Positions 25,527 through 34,104 of a stretch of DNA of 64,000 nucleotides are shown in pieces. The notes below the pieces were generated by a model, which saw only the letters and a program-made list of their open reading frames with translations, was not told where the DNA came from and did no database searches. Position numbers and translations under genes: made by a program. Each line of letters begins with the position of its first letter. Position 1 is the stretch's first letter. The stretch comes from Pseudomonas sp. TH31. GTDB taxonomy: Bacteria; Pseudomonadota; Gammaproteobacteria; Pseudomonadales; Pseudomonadaceae. The DNA is taken from assembly GCF_016650815.1 (NCBI RefSeq), contig NZ_JAEKEZ010000022.1, forward strand, positions 124,001-188,000. The letters are read 5' to 3'.

Positions 25527-26683
25527 TGTTTAGGCTCCGCTTGCACCACTTGCGGCGGCTCCGTCAGCACCTGCACGGTCGAGCCGGGCTTGAGCCGGGA
25601 CTGGCCGTCACTGACCAGCACATCGCCCGATTTGACGCCGGTAATGATGTCCTGGCCGCTGCCCTGATACACCATCTGCACCTGGACGATCTCGACCTTG
25701 TCGCCATTGACCCGGTAAACGAAATGTTGATCGAGGCCGCGCTGTACGACGGTCGGCGGCACGACCAGCGCATCTTTATCCAGAGCAGTCTGGATTTTTA
25801 CCGTCACCAGCAGGCCGGGCCAGAGCTTTTGGCTGGCGTTGTCGAATTCAGCCTTGGCGCGGATGGTCCCGGTGTTGGCGCTGATCTGGTTGTCGATCAG
25901 CGTCAGGTGGCCTTCACCCAACAGGTTGCCGGTTTCGCCATCGGTGTCGGCGCCGATGTAGGCCTTCACCTGAGCGCGTTGCGGGTTGCTGATCAGGCCT
26001 TGCAGGGTCGGCAGCATTTGTTGCGGCAGGGAAAACTCCACGGCGATCGGGTCGATCTGGGTCACCGTGAACAACCCTTGGGCGTCGGCCATGCGCAGGA
26101 AGTTGCCTTCGTCCACCGTACGAATACCGACGCGACCGGTGACCGGGGAGCGAATCTGCGTGTAGGAAAGCTGCACCTGAGCCGCGTCGATGGACGCTTG
26201 ATTGCCCTGGGCGGTGGCTTTGAGCTGATTGACCAGGGCTTGTTGCTGGTCGTAGGTCTGCTTGGACACGCCATCATCGACGCTTAGCAGTTTGTAGCGC
26301 TTGAGGTTGACCAGCGCCACTTGCAACTGTGCCTGGCTTTCGCCCAGTTGGGCGCGGGCCTGATCGAGGCTGGCGCGGATCGAGCGGTCGTCGATGGTCG
26401 CGAGCAAATCGCCGGCCTTGACCAGTTGACCTTCCTTGACCAGCAGCTTGGTGAGGATGCCGTCGATTTGCACACGCACCACAACGCTGTGCAAGGACAA
26501 CACCGAGCCGATGCCGCTGACGTAACGCGGCACGTCCTTCGCGGCAACCGCGACCACCCGCACCGGCACGGCGGTGGAAACGGCGAGTTTGGCGGTGGCC
26601 GGTTTGGTGGCGTACCACAAGCCCAGTGCTGCGATTGCAATCAGCAGGGTTGCGATCAAGGCGGTTTTTTTCTGAATTCGCAT
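25523..26683 (-). CDS. RND efflux membrane fusion protein (MdtA-like)
   Basis: 386 residues with an N-terminal membrane anchor or signal (TALIATLLIAIAALGLWY). There is a split lipoyl domain (VRVQIDGILTKLLVKEGQLVKAGDLLATID … YTQIRSPVTGRVGIRTVDEGNF), an alpha-hairpin between the halves and a beta-barrel domain. No lipobox cysteine is seen, so it is anchored by the N-terminal helix. It is the first gene of a four-gene minus-strand operon with the pump, response regulator and kinase. Confidence 0.93.
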   Translation of the reverse strand: MRIQKKTALIATLLIAIAALGLWYATKPATAKLAVSTAVPVRVVAVAAKDVPRYVSGIGSVLSLHSVVVRVQIDGILTKLLVKEGQLVKAGDLLATIDDRSIRASLDQARAQLGESQAQLQVALVNLKRYKLLSVDDGVSKQTYDQQQALVNQLKATAQGNQASIDAAQVQLSYTQIRSPVTGRVGIRTVDEGNFLRMADAQGLFTVTQIDPIAVEFSLPQQMLPTLQGLISNPQRAQVKAYIGADTDGETGNLLGEGHLTLIDNQISANTGTIRAKAEFDNASQKLWPGLLVTVKIQTALDKDALVVPPTVVQRGLDQHFVYRVNGDKVEIVQVQMVYQGSGQDIITGVKSGDVLVSDGQSRLKPGSTVQVLTEPPQVVQAEPKQ

Positions 26684-26843
26684 GCTTGTGGGGCGCCGGG
26701 CTAGAGGGACGGGAATATCGTCAGATTTTATACCTCTCCTTATAGCCCTGTTACCCGGTCAGCAAAGTGACTGCTAACTGACGGCGCTGTCAGTTTGGGC
26801 GGCGGAGAGTCCAGTGTGGGCATTCATGGACCGCGTTATCGTT

Positions 26844-26909
26844 CATCGCGAGCGGGCTCGCTCCCACATTGAAATGTGTTCCCTTGTGGGAGCGAGCCTG
26901 CTCGCGATG
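26844..26909. repeat. REPIN (GTGGGAGCGAGC type) upstream of the efflux operon
   Basis: Inverted pair of the GTGGGAGCGAGCYTGCTCGCGA core with an internal spacer of about 20 bases. It lies in the 377-base gap between the membrane fusion gene and the small gene at 27061. Apart from this repeat and a presumed promoter area, nothing else is recognised in the gap. Confidence 0.88.
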
Positions 26910-27060
26910 GCGGCAGCCCAGCTAATACAAGACCGGACTGACCGACTACTTGTCGCTTCAAACTCGCCGCTTGCAGCTTGCCGCCCCCGACACAGGTATA
27001 CTGCCGCCTTTCGCGGCCCACCCACCGGGCGCGACTCTTTGTGCACCACCCGGAGCTTTC

Positions 27061-27318
27061 ATGACTTCCCCGACACAACCGCCGGTCGCCGACGCTTTGA
27101 GCGACGCCCCGGCAGACCTGCCAGACAGCGTCGACTCCAGCGCAGACAGCGAAACCAAAGCCGCGATCCCGACGTTCAAGTTTCCGTTCAAACCGGGCGA
27201 ACTGGCTGCGGCCAAGAACGCCAACCAGCCGTGGTACAAGAACGGCGCCAAGAACGGCCACACCAAAACCCCAGGCGCAGCGCCACCGGGTACTCGTCGT
27301 ACGATGGGTAAACGCTAA
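27061..27318 (+). CDS. Small conserved hypothetical protein
   Basis: 85 residues starting MTSPTQPPVADAL at an ATG preceded by GGAG. The first half is acidic and low-complexity (Asp, Ser, Ala, Pro). The second half is basic and ordered in composition (FKFPFKPGELAAAKNANQPWYK … GTRRTMGKR). No signal peptide or known domain. It resembles small proteins I associate with Pseudomonas genomes, but the function is unknown. A longer frame to 26950 runs into repeat sequence and is not preferred. Confidence 0.65.
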   Translation: MTSPTQPPVADALSDAPADLPDSVDSSADSETKAAIPTFKFPFKPGELAAAKNANQPWYKNGAKNGHTKTPGAAPPGTRRTMGKR

Positions 27319-27489
27319 GGTTTCACCCCTGCCATAGGCCATCGGTTGCGGTTTTCAATCGCAATGATGGCTAAGTGCCCAGATGCTGGGCCAGATCAGT
27401 GTTTGTGGTTTCAGCGCGCTTAGAGTCAGCAGCCCTGCCGACTCTTCCCAATAAAACGACATTGGATTCGTGTCGTTCAAAAATCCCCT

Positions 27490-27513
27490 GTGGGAGCGAG
27501 CTTGCTCGCGATG
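27490..27513. repeat. Single REP element (GTGGGAGCGAGC type)
   Basis: One copy of the GTGGGAGCGAGCTTGCTCGCGATG core without an inverted partner, in the 224-base gap between two genes. No other feature is recognised in that gap. Confidence 0.8.
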
Positions 27514-27542
27514 GCGCCATTACAGCCGCCACCTATCTACGA

Positions 27543-28292
27543 TCAAGCCGCCCGCAACGAGATAAACGCATAGTCAAGCGGCGCTTCAGTTGCCACTTCA
27601 CCCCCAGCCGCCAACACTTGCCCGGCAATGTCCTCGCCCGAAACATGAAACAACCATTCACTGCCCGGCGCGGCCAAGGGCTGTGCCACGACCTGATCGA
27701 TGACCGAAGCAAATGCCCCCATCTCCGGCAGGTAAGCAGTAAACCCGTCGCCCTTGAGCGCCGTTGTACGAATCCCCAACAACCCGCAAATAGCATCCTT
27801 GGCCTGAACGTCATCGCGATCCGCCTGGCGCGAGCGTTGGACCAGCGTCTTCAATTCCTGATCCACCAACTCACCCCCCACAATCAGGTCAGGGCCTTGT
27901 TCCCACGACTCGGGCGGGCACTCCTTCACTGCCGGGTTCAGCGGGATGTGCGGATTGATTTCCATTGGATAGATGCGACACACCAGCGGCCGGCGCTCAT
28001 AGATGCGGCAGCGGTTGTCTTCGTCAAGATTCCGGCAGGGACCGACGTTGTAAGCCGCGAAGGTGATGGCCACATGTGCATCGCTGGCGCCGCTGCGAAC
28101 CTTCACCGAACGACGTTCGGCGTGTTCTCGCTGCAACAGAGGCAGGCCCAGGCCATTGCCCAGAAAGCCTTCCACCAACACGATCACCTGGCCGCCATCG
28201 TCGGCCCACATACGGGCTTCGGTCAGGGTCAGGGGGACATGGTGGTCGTTGCAGCACTTGCCGCAACCTACGCAGGAAAACGTCGTGTTCAT
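27543..28292 (-). CDS. YkgJ-family cysteine-cluster protein
   Basis: 249 residues from the ATG at 28292 (MNTTFSCVGCGKCC). The cysteine cluster is CVGCGKCC at the N-terminus, CRNLDEDNRCRIYERRPLVCRIYP in the middle and a single C in VKECPPES, the pattern of the YkgJ/CxxCxxCC family thought to bind zinc or iron. The C-terminal half is longer than in minimal members and is not recognised. The function is unknown. A longer in-frame start at 28346 adds sequence without family resemblance. Confidence 0.8.
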   Translation of the reverse strand: MNTTFSCVGCGKCCNDHHVPLTLTEARMWADDGGQVIVLVEGFLGNGLGLPLLQREHAERRSVKVRSGASDAHVAITFAAYNVGPCRNLDEDNRCRIYERRPLVCRIYPMEINPHIPLNPAVKECPPESWEQGPDLIVGGELVDQELKTLVQRSRQADRDDVQAKDAICGLLGIRTTALKGDGFTAYLPEMGAFASVIDQVVAQPLAAPGSEWLFHVSGEDIAGQVLAAGGEVATEAPLDYAFISLRAA

Positions 28293-28375
28293 GGTTCGAT
28301 CGGTCGCCGGTAAGGTCATCAAATGGCGACAGAAAGCCATCGCCAAGGCGTGTCTCGAAGCAAGTTATGCGCCAC

Positions 28376-28710
28376 TCACGGCTTCCTGGCAGTCGGTCGG
28401 ATGGAGTCCCATTCGGTGACGTAGGCGGTTTTGGTTGCCTTGTTGTAGAGGCACAACTCGGTGCCTTGTTGGCCCTTCATGTGTTTCTGCGGGTATTGGC
28501 CTTGCAGCAGGAGCGCGGTGTAGCCGACCCGGTCATCGAATTGCGCGGCGGTGCCGCGGGTTTGGGGGCTTTCAGGCTGCTGGCCTTGGTGCAACTGGCG
28601 AGTACGGCTTTGTCGAAAGCGGCCCAGGCGTCGGGGCTGGAGGCTTGGGCTTGGGTGGCGAGGGCGGTGAGGCTGAGGAGCAGCAGGGTAATGAGTTTCA
28701 TGGAGGGCAT
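28376..28710 (-). pseudogene. Small exported protein of unknown function, frameshifted
   Basis: The N-terminal frame encodes a signal peptide and the start of the mature protein (MKLITLLLLSLTALATQAQA … AFDKAVLASCTKASSLK). The C-terminal half (FDDRVGYTALLLQGQYPQKH … YVTEWDSIRP) lies in another frame. The two join if one G is added on the + strand near 28556, turning the Pro-rich artefact into KPAGTAAQFDD. The rebuilt protein is about 105-110 residues and would be periplasmic. It resembles a conserved Pseudomonas hypothetical protein; no function is known to me. Confidence 0.75.
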
Positions 28711-28773
28711 CCTTGTGCGTGTTGGCCAAGGTTGGAGTATGCCTCAAGACTTTTGAATGGCCGACACCGCCAG

Positions 28774-28842
28774 GATCGCAGCCTTCGGCAGCTCCTACAG
28801 TTGGAATGTGATCAGTTGTAGGAGCTGCCGAAGGCTGCGATC
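28774..28842. repeat. REPIN (GTAGGAGCTGCCGAAGG type)
   Basis: Inverted pair: GATCGCAGCCTTCGGCAGCTCCTAC on the left, its exact complement on the right, with about 19 bases between. It lies between the frameshifted small gene and the GNAT gene. Confidence 0.9.
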
Positions 28843-28853
28843 TTTTAACGGTA

Positions 28854-29342
28854 TTACGCTGGTACTAATTCCCGGCGAACCACCCGCATCCCGGCACTTT
28901 CATAGAGCCGCTGTGCCCGGAGGTTGTCTTCCAGCACTTTCAAATCGATAAACCCTTCACGGCGCTGCTGAAACACGTTGAAAGCATTGAGCAGCAAGGC
29001 GCGACCCAGTCCGAGGCCCTGAGCCCGTGGGTGCACCACCAGGTTCTTGATGTAGGCACTGGTCCAGCACTGGCAAACGCCGACGATGCCATTCGCATCC
29101 AGGGCGATGAAGCACAGGCTTGGGTCGTATTCCGGATCGGTTTCAAAACGCTGTTGCCAGACATCAAGCGCTGGCACCCGACCGCCACCTTCGCGATAGC
29201 CGAGTTCCATCAGTTGATGCACGGCTTCTGCGAGTTCGGGGCGGTATTGGCACAGTTCAATGCCGGTTGGCCAGGCGATGGCGGGCACCGCCTCTGCAAG
29301 GTTGCGCCGCATCAAGAAGCAAAAGTCCTGGGCCACACTCAA
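28854..29342 (-). CDS. GNAT-family acetyltransferase
   Basis: 162 residues from a TTG that overlaps the cheV stop (or from a nearby GTG/ATG). The acetyl-CoA-binding motif A is clear: IKNLVVHPRAQGLGLGRALL, followed by the motif B region LKVLEDNLRAQRLYESAGM. The substrate is unknown. The overlap with the upstream gene suggests co-translation with cheV; whether the two are functionally linked cannot be told. Confidence 0.85.
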   Translation of the reverse strand: MSVAQDFCFLMRRNLAEAVPAIAWPTGIELCQYRPELAEAVHQLMELGYREGGGRVPALDVWQQRFETDPEYDPSLCFIALDANGIVGVCQCWTSAYIKNLVVHPRAQGLGLGRALLLNAFNVFQQRREGFIDLKVLEDNLRAQRLYESAGMRVVRRELVPA

Positions 29343-30241
29343 TGACCTTGCTCGGCGACCGCCTTGGCGGCTTCGATCAGGCACTTGGTCAGTTCTGGCG
29401 AAGAGAACTTGGTCAGTACCGCGTTGGCGCCGGCCAAACGCGCTTTTTCGCTGTTCATCGCGCTGTCCAGCGAAGTGTGCAGCAGCACGTAGAGGTGCGA
29501 GAAGTCCGGGGTTTCGCGCAGCGTGCGGGTGAAGGCGTAGCCGTCCATCTCTGACATTTCGATGTCCGAGACGATCAGGTTGATCTGTTGGGCAGTGCCT
29601 TGCAGGTCCAGCAGGCAATCGATGGCTTCCTTGGCGCTGCGGGCGGTGTGGCATTGCAGGCCGAGGTTGCGCAGGGTGTGCACCGATTGTTGCAGCGCGA
29701 CCTGGCTGTCATCGACCACCAGAATTCGCGCGTTACCGAGGACTTCGGCGTCTTCCATGCTCAGTTCGGTCGGGGCTGTTTCAATCTGCGCCGGGGCGAT
29801 GCCGTGGATGACTTTTTCGATGTCCAGTACTTGCACCAGCACGCCGTCGACCGAGGTCACCCCGGTGATGTACGAACGCACGCCGCCAGAGCCGAAGGGC
29901 GGCGGACGGATGTCGGTGGTCAGGCAATGAACGATCTTGCTCACCGCTTGAACGTGCAGGCCCTGCTTGGAGCGGCTGACGTCGGTGACGATCAGGCAGC
30001 CGCCGTTCGGGTCTTCCAGCGGCCGTTCGCCAATGGCGCGGCTCAGGTCGATCACCGACAACGATGCGCCGCGCAGGGTGGCGATGCCTTTGACGTGAGG
30101 GTGCGACTCCGGCAGCTTGGTCAGCGGCGGGCAGGGGATGATTTCACTGACTTTCAGCAGGTTGATCGCCATCAGCTTGCCGCTGCGCAAGGTAAACAGA
30201 AGAAGCGAAAGCGAATCTGCGCGGGCTTTGGTGGAGGACAT
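29339..30241 (-). CDS. cheV: Chemotaxis coupling protein CheV (CheW domain plus receiver)
   Basis: 300 residues from the ATG at 30241 (MSSTKARADS). The CheW-like domain covers about residues 10-150 (FTLRSGKLMAINLLKVSEI …) and the receiver domain about 172-296, with phosphoacceptor Asp226 in NLIVSDIEMSEMDGY and Lys in LTKFSSPE. CheV couples chemoreceptors to CheA and is adjusted by phosphorylation. No other chemotaxis gene is nearby. A longer frame to 30358 runs into the upstream region and is not used. Confidence 0.9.
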   Translation of the reverse strand: MSSTKARADSLSLLLFTLRSGKLMAINLLKVSEIIPCPPLTKLPESHPHVKGIATLRGASLSVIDLSRAIGERPLEDPNGGCLIVTDVSRSKQGLHVQAVSKIVHCLTTDIRPPPFGSGGVRSYITGVTSVDGVLVQVLDIEKVIHGIAPAQIETAPTELSMEDAEVLGNARILVVDDSQVALQQSVHTLRNLGLQCHTARSAKEAIDCLLDLQGTAQQINLIVSDIEMSEMDGYAFTRTLRETPDFSHLYVLLHTSLDSAMNSEKARLAGANAVLTKFSSPELTKCLIEAAKAVAEQGH

Positions 30242-30360
30242 AAAAACCTTCTTTGGAGAAAGGTGATGGGCGAATGAAGCGTCGCCAAAAGCTATTGATG
30301 CCGGGTTATCGACTTGATGGGGGCAGGCTTTAGCGCCAATAAATGTTGGGTAGATCAAAA

Positions 30361-30427
30361 GATCGCAGCCTTCGGCAGCTCCTACAGGGAAACTCGATCG
30401 GCGTAGGAGCTGCCGAAGGCTGCGATC
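30361..30427. repeat. REPIN (GTAGGAGCTGCCGAAGG type)
   Basis: Inverted pair of the GATCGCAGCCTTCGGCAGCTCCTAC core with a 17-base loop, ending 4 bases before the norR stop codon. Confidence 0.9.
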
Positions 30428-30431
30428 TTGC

Positions 30432-31982
30432 TTACTTCATACCCAATCTTTTGGCCATCCGCCCAAGGTTCGCCCGATCCAAGCCTAGCTCACGCGCCGC
30501 ACTCGCCCAATTGTTATGGTGGCGTTCCAGACAGGCGTTGATCAGTTGACGCTGATACGCCTCGGTCGCGGCCCGCAAGTCACCCGAGACCAAAGACACA
30601 GGGCTGGCGGTCGGTTGCTCGGCTGGCACCTCAACGCTGCCATGAGGCAAGTCCAGGTCCGCCGCGCTCAAACTGAGAATCTTCGGCCGTTCCTTGCAGT
30701 TGCCCAGCGCCTTCAAGGCACTGCGGCCAATCAAGTGCTCCAGTTCCCGCACGTTCCCCGGCCATTGATACGCGAGCAGCGCCGCTTGGGCATCGCTGGT
30801 CAGGCGCAGGCTGTTGAGGCCCATGCGCGAGCGGTTCTGTTCGAGGAAGAAGCCGCTGAGCAGCAACACGTCCCGCCCGCGATCCCGCAGTGCCGGCACC
30901 AGCAACGGGTAAACGCTCAGGCGATGATAGAAGTCGGCACGGTAGCGGCCACTGCGTACTTCTTCGGCGAGGTCGCGATTGGTCGCTGCGATCAGCCGCA
31001 CATCGACCTGATGCTCTTTGTCCGAGCCCAACCGTTGCAGCTGACCACTTTGCAGCACCCGTAGCAGCTTGGCCTGCACGGTCAGGGACAGTTCACCCAC
31101 TTCGTCGAGGAACAACGTGCCGCCATTGGCCAGTTCGAACTTGCCACGCCGGTCGTTCATCGCCCCGGTGAACGCGCCGCGCACGTGACCGAACAGCTCG
31201 CTCTCGACCAAGGTGTCCGGCAGTGCGGCGCAGTTGAGGCTGATGATCGGTTTGTCGGCGCGCGGCGAAGCGGCGTGAATCGCCTGGGCCACCAGCTCTT
31301 TGCCGACCCCGGTTTCTCCGGTAATCAGCACGGTCAGGTCGCTGCCGCCCACCAGGTTGATTTCTTCCACCAGGCGTTTGTGAGCCTTGCTCTGGCCGAT
31401 CATCTCGCGGTTCTGCTGGCCGCTGGCCTGGCGGTAGACCTCGGCGCGCTGGTGTTCGTCTTCGGCGCGAGTGGCCAGCCGTTCGATGCGCTCGGCGGCG
31501 TTGACGGTCGCGGCGGCGAGGCTGGCGAAGGCTTGCAGGGCGTCCAGTTCGATCGGTTCGAAGCGCTCCGGGTCCAGCGCATCGAGGGTCAACAGGCCCC
31601 ACGGGCGCTCATCGATAAACAGCGGGCAGCCCATGCAATCGTGGACTTCCAGATGTTCGTCGAGGCCGTCGACCAAGCCGTCATAAGGGTCGGGCAGGTC
31701 GCTGTCGGCGGCGAAGCGGGTCGGCCCGGGGTTGCTGAGCAGCGCCTCGAAACGCGGGTGCTCGCTGACTTTGAAGCGCCGGCCCAAGGTGTCAGTGCTC
31801 AAGCCGTCCACGGCCAGCGGCACCAACCATTCGCCGTCGAGGCGTAACAGGGCGGCGGCATCGCAGGGCAGCAGGGCGCGCATGGCTTCGAGCAGGCGCC
31901 GATAGCGCTCGCCTTCGGGCAATTCGCGGGACAGGTCGCAGACCAGCGGGAGCAGGGCAGTGAGCAGGGATTTTGCAGTCAT
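30432..31982 (-). CDS. norR: Nitric-oxide-responsive sigma-54 activator NorR/FhpR
   Basis: 516 residues: an N-terminal GAF domain (about 20-170), a central AAA+ domain with Walker A G222-ETGVGKE and the sigma-54-contacting loop G269-AFTGA, and a C-terminal Fis-type helix-turn-helix ([25 protein letters not shown]). The GAF pair H114-D-C116 matches the iron-ligand region of E. coli NorR, where a mononuclear non-haem iron senses NO. It is divergent from the flavohaemoglobin gene, so by homology it is the FhpR-type activator of that gene. The intergenic region carries two GT-N7-AC sites. Confidence 0.93.
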   Translation of the reverse strand: MTAKSLLTALLPLVCDLSRELPEGERYRRLLEAMRALLPCDAAALLRLDGEWLVPLAVDGLSTDTLGRRFKVSEHPRFEALLSNPGPTRFAADSDLPDPYDGLVDGLDEHLEVHDCMGCPLFIDERPWGLLTLDALDPERFEPIELDALQAFASLAAATVNAAERIERLATRAEDEHQRAEVYRQASGQQNREMIGQSKAHKRLVEEINLVGGSDLTVLITGETGVGKELVAQAIHAASPRADKPIISLNCAALPDTLVESELFGHVRGAFTGAMNDRRGKFELANGGTLFLDEVGELSLTVQAKLLRVLQSGQLQRLGSDKEHQVDVRLIAATNRDLAEEVRSGRYRADFYHRLSVYPLLVPALRDRGRDVLLLSGFFLEQNRSRMGLNSLRLTSDAQAALLAYQWPGNVRELEHLIGRSALKALGNCKERPKILSLSAADLDLPHGSVEVPAEQPTASPVSLVSGDLRAATEAYQRQLINACLERHHNNWASAARELGLDRANLGRMAKRLGMK

Positions 31983-31996
31983 AGTGACTCCATGTA

Positions 31997-32007
31997 GTCG
32001 ACATGAC
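31997..32007. promoter_or_regulatory. Probable NorR/FhpR operator 1 (GT-N7-AC)
   Basis: GTCGACATGAC matches the NorR core GT-N7-AC and sits in a longer palindrome TAGTC-GACAT-GACTA (31995-32009). It lies upstream of the hmp promoter and 15 bases from the norR start. Confidence 0.65.
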
Positions 32008-32022
32008 TATAAGGCACCCTGT

Positions 32023-32033
32023 GTCGATATGAC
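32023..32033. promoter_or_regulatory. Probable NorR/FhpR operator 2 (GT-N7-AC)
   Basis: GTCGATATGAC, a second GT-N7-AC match, 26 bases centre-to-centre from operator 1 and on the same face of the helix within error. About 42 bases separate it from the sigma-54-like promoter. Confidence 0.65.
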
Positions 32034-32074
32034 TACTATGAATTCAAGTTATTGATTTGTAAGGTTTTAAGTCT

Positions 32075-32090
32075 TGGCATGGAAACTGAT
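32075..32090 (+). promoter_or_regulatory. Probable sigma-54 promoter of hmp
   Basis: TGGCATGGAAACTGAT fits the sigma-54 consensus TGGCACG-N4-TTGCW at the -24 GG; the -12 element has TG but A in place of C. It lies 39 bases before the hmp start, downstream of two NorR-type sites, as expected for a NorR-activated gene. Confidence 0.55.
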
Positions 32091-32129
32091 AAGTAAAGGG
32101 TATTCACATAAAGCTCAGGAGTCGCCCAT

Positions 32130-33311
32130 ATGCTTAGCGTTCAAGACCGTGCCATCGTCAAATCCACCGTACCGCTGCTGGAAAGCGGTGGCGAAGCGCT
32201 GATCACTCACTTCTACCGCATGATGCTCTGCGAATACCCGCAAGTGCGCCCACTGTTCAACCAGGCCCACCAGGCCAGCGGTGACCAGCCTCGTGCGTTG
32301 GCCAACGGCGTGTTGATGTACGCGCGGCACATCGATCAGCTCGACCAGTTGGGCGACTTGGTGGCGAAGATCATCAATAAACACGTGGCCCTGCAAATTC
32401 TTCCGGAACATTACCCGATTGTCGGGACTTGCCTGCTGCGTGCGATTGCCGAAGTGTTGGGCGAAGAGATTGCCACCCCGCAAGTCATCGCAGCGTGGGG
32501 CGCGGCTTACAATCAATTGGCCGACATTCTGATCGGTGCTGAAACCAGCATCTACGACCAGAAAGAACAGGCTCCGGGCGGCTGGCGCGGGGCGCGGGAG
32601 TTCATCGTCGCGGCCAAGGTCGAGGAGAGCGCGGAAATCATCTCGTTCTACTTCGAGCCCGCCGACAAAGCCCCGATCCTCGCCGCCGAGCCTGGTCAGT
32701 ACATCGGCATGAAGCTGATCCTCGATGGCGAAGAGATTCGTCGTAATTACTCGCTGTCGTCGCTGTCGGACAACGGCCAGTACCGCATCAGCGTCAAACG
32801 CGAAACCGGTGGCCGTGCCTCCAACCACTTGCATGATCAACTGCATGTGGGCGCGAGCATCCAGCTGTTCCCGCCATCCGGCGAGTTCACCCTGACCGCC
32901 AGCGACAAACCGCTGGTGCTGATCAGTGGCGGCGTCGGCATCACTCCAACGTTGGCCATGCTCGAAGCGGCGCTGGCGACCGAACGGCCGGTGCACTTTA
33001 TTCACTGCGCGCGTAACGGCAGCGTGCATGCGTTCAGGGACTGGATCGATGGTTTGGCTGCGCGTCATCCGCAACTCAAGCGCTTCTATTGCTACGCCGA
33101 AGATGACGGCGTGAGCCCGGCGGCGGACCAGGTTGGCTTGTTGAGTCAGGAACAGTTGGGCGCGTGGTTGCCGCAGCAGCGGGATCTGGATGCTTACTTC
33201 CTGGGGCCGAAAGGCTTTATGGCGGCGATCAAGCGTCATTTGAAAGCGTTGGGTGTGCCGGAGAAGCAAAGCCGTTATGAGTTCTTTGGGCCGGCTTCGG
33301 CTTTGGAGTAA
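32130..33311 (+). CDS. hmp: Flavohaemoglobin, nitric oxide dioxygenase
   Basis: 393 residues: a globin domain (about 1-137) with the proximal haem His in INKHVALQI, then a ferredoxin-reductase-like FAD domain (RRNYSLSS motif) and a NAD(P)H domain (ISGGVGITPTLAMLEAAL). It oxidises NO to nitrate using O2 and NAD(P)H in the cytoplasm. The AGGAG ribosome binding site is well placed. It is divergent from norR and preceded by NorR-type operators, so NO induction is expected. P. aeruginosa calls this gene fhp. Confidence 0.95.
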   Translation: MLSVQDRAIVKSTVPLLESGGEALITHFYRMMLCEYPQVRPLFNQAHQASGDQPRALANGVLMYARHIDQLDQLGDLVAKIINKHVALQILPEHYPIVGTCLLRAIAEVLGEEIATPQVIAAWGAAYNQLADILIGAETSIYDQKEQAPGGWRGAREFIVAAKVEESAEIISFYFEPADKAPILAAEPGQYIGMKLILDGEEIRRNYSLSSLSDNGQYRISVKRETGGRASNHLHDQLHVGASIQLFPPSGEFTLTASDKPLVLISGGVGITPTLAMLEAALATERPVHFIHCARNGSVHAFRDWIDGLAARHPQLKRFYCYAEDDGVSPAADQVGLLSQEQLGAWLPQQRDLDAYFLGPKGFMAAIKRHLKALGVPEKQSRYEFFGPASALE

Positions 33312-33338
33312 GTCGATGTAATGGGGTGAACCCGCAAA

Positions 33339-33394
33339 GATCGCAGCCTGCGGCGGCGCCCACAGGCGCGTAGGAGCTGCCGAAGGCTGCGATC
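33339..33394. repeat. Degenerate REPIN (GTAGGAGCTGCCGAAGG type)
   Basis: The right arm is an intact core (GTAGGAGCTGCCGAAGGCTGCGATC). The left arm is changed (GATCGCAGCCTGCGGCGGCGCCCAC), so the palindrome is imperfect. It lies in the gap between hmp and dsbB. Confidence 0.8.
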
Positions 33395-33536
33395 TTTTGA
33401 TCTTGTTGTTCAAAAGTTAATCCCTGCTTAACCGGCCTATCGTCTATTCCCCGACATCTACCGACGTGCACCTGGCTCTCAACAGTCACGGTCTGCGTGT
33501 AAACTTGCGGCAATCGATATTTAGAAGGGAAACGCG

Positions 33537-34046
33537 ATGAGTGACGAAACGATGCGGTTGGGCCGTGAGCGGCGTTATCTGGTGTTGCTGGGCATCATCT
33601 GCCTGGCCTTGATCGGCGGCGCGCTGTACATGCAGGTGGTTCTGGAAGAGGCGCCGTGCCCACTGTGCATCCTGCAGCGCTATGCGTTGTTGCTGATCGC
33701 GATTTTCGCTTTTGTTGGCGCCGCCATGCGCACTCGTCGTAGCCTCACGGTGTTCGAGGTGCTGGTGGTGATCGCCGCGCTCGGCGGCGTTGCGGCGGCG
33801 GGGCATCATGTCTATACGCAGTTCTATCCGGCGGTCAGCTGTGGCATCGATGTGCTGCAACCGATTGTCGACGGCTTGCCGCTGGCGAAGATCTTCCCGC
33901 TGGGCTTCCAGGTCGACGGCTTCTGTGAAACGCCGTACCCGCCGATCCTGGGCCTGTCGCTGGCGCAGTGGGCGCTGGTGTCGTTTGTGCTGGTGGTGGT
34001 GCTGGTGCCGTTGCTGGTCTCGCGTAACCGCAAGGCGCTGCGCTAA
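33537..34046 (+). CDS. dsbB: Disulfide bond formation protein DsbB
   Basis: 169 residues with four membrane helices. The first redox pair is CPLC in EEAPCPLCILQ, and the second pair is in the other periplasmic loop (VSCGID … GFCETPYP). DsbB reoxidises DsbA and passes electrons to quinones. The ribosome binding site AGAAGGGAA precedes the ATG. It is a single-gene unit ending in a strong terminator. Confidence 0.93.
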   Translation: MSDETMRLGRERRYLVLLGIICLALIGGALYMQVVLEEAPCPLCILQRYALLLIAIFAFVGAAMRTRRSLTVFEVLVVIAALGGVAAAGHHVYTQFYPAVSCGIDVLQPIVDGLPLAKIFPLGFQVDGFCETPYPPILGLSLAQWALVSFVLVVVLVPLLVSRNRKALR

Positions 34047-34062
34047 CCCGTCGCGTTAACAA

Positions 34063-34102
34063 AAAACGCCCCAGTCTTCGTGAAGAGGGCCGGGGCGTTT
34101 TG
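34063..34102 (+). terminator. Rho-independent terminator after dsbB
   Basis: AAAACGCCCC and GGGGCGTTTT form a ten-base stem around a loop; the T-rich end follows. It is 17 bases after the dsbB stop. Confidence 0.85.
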
Positions 34103-34104
34103 CA

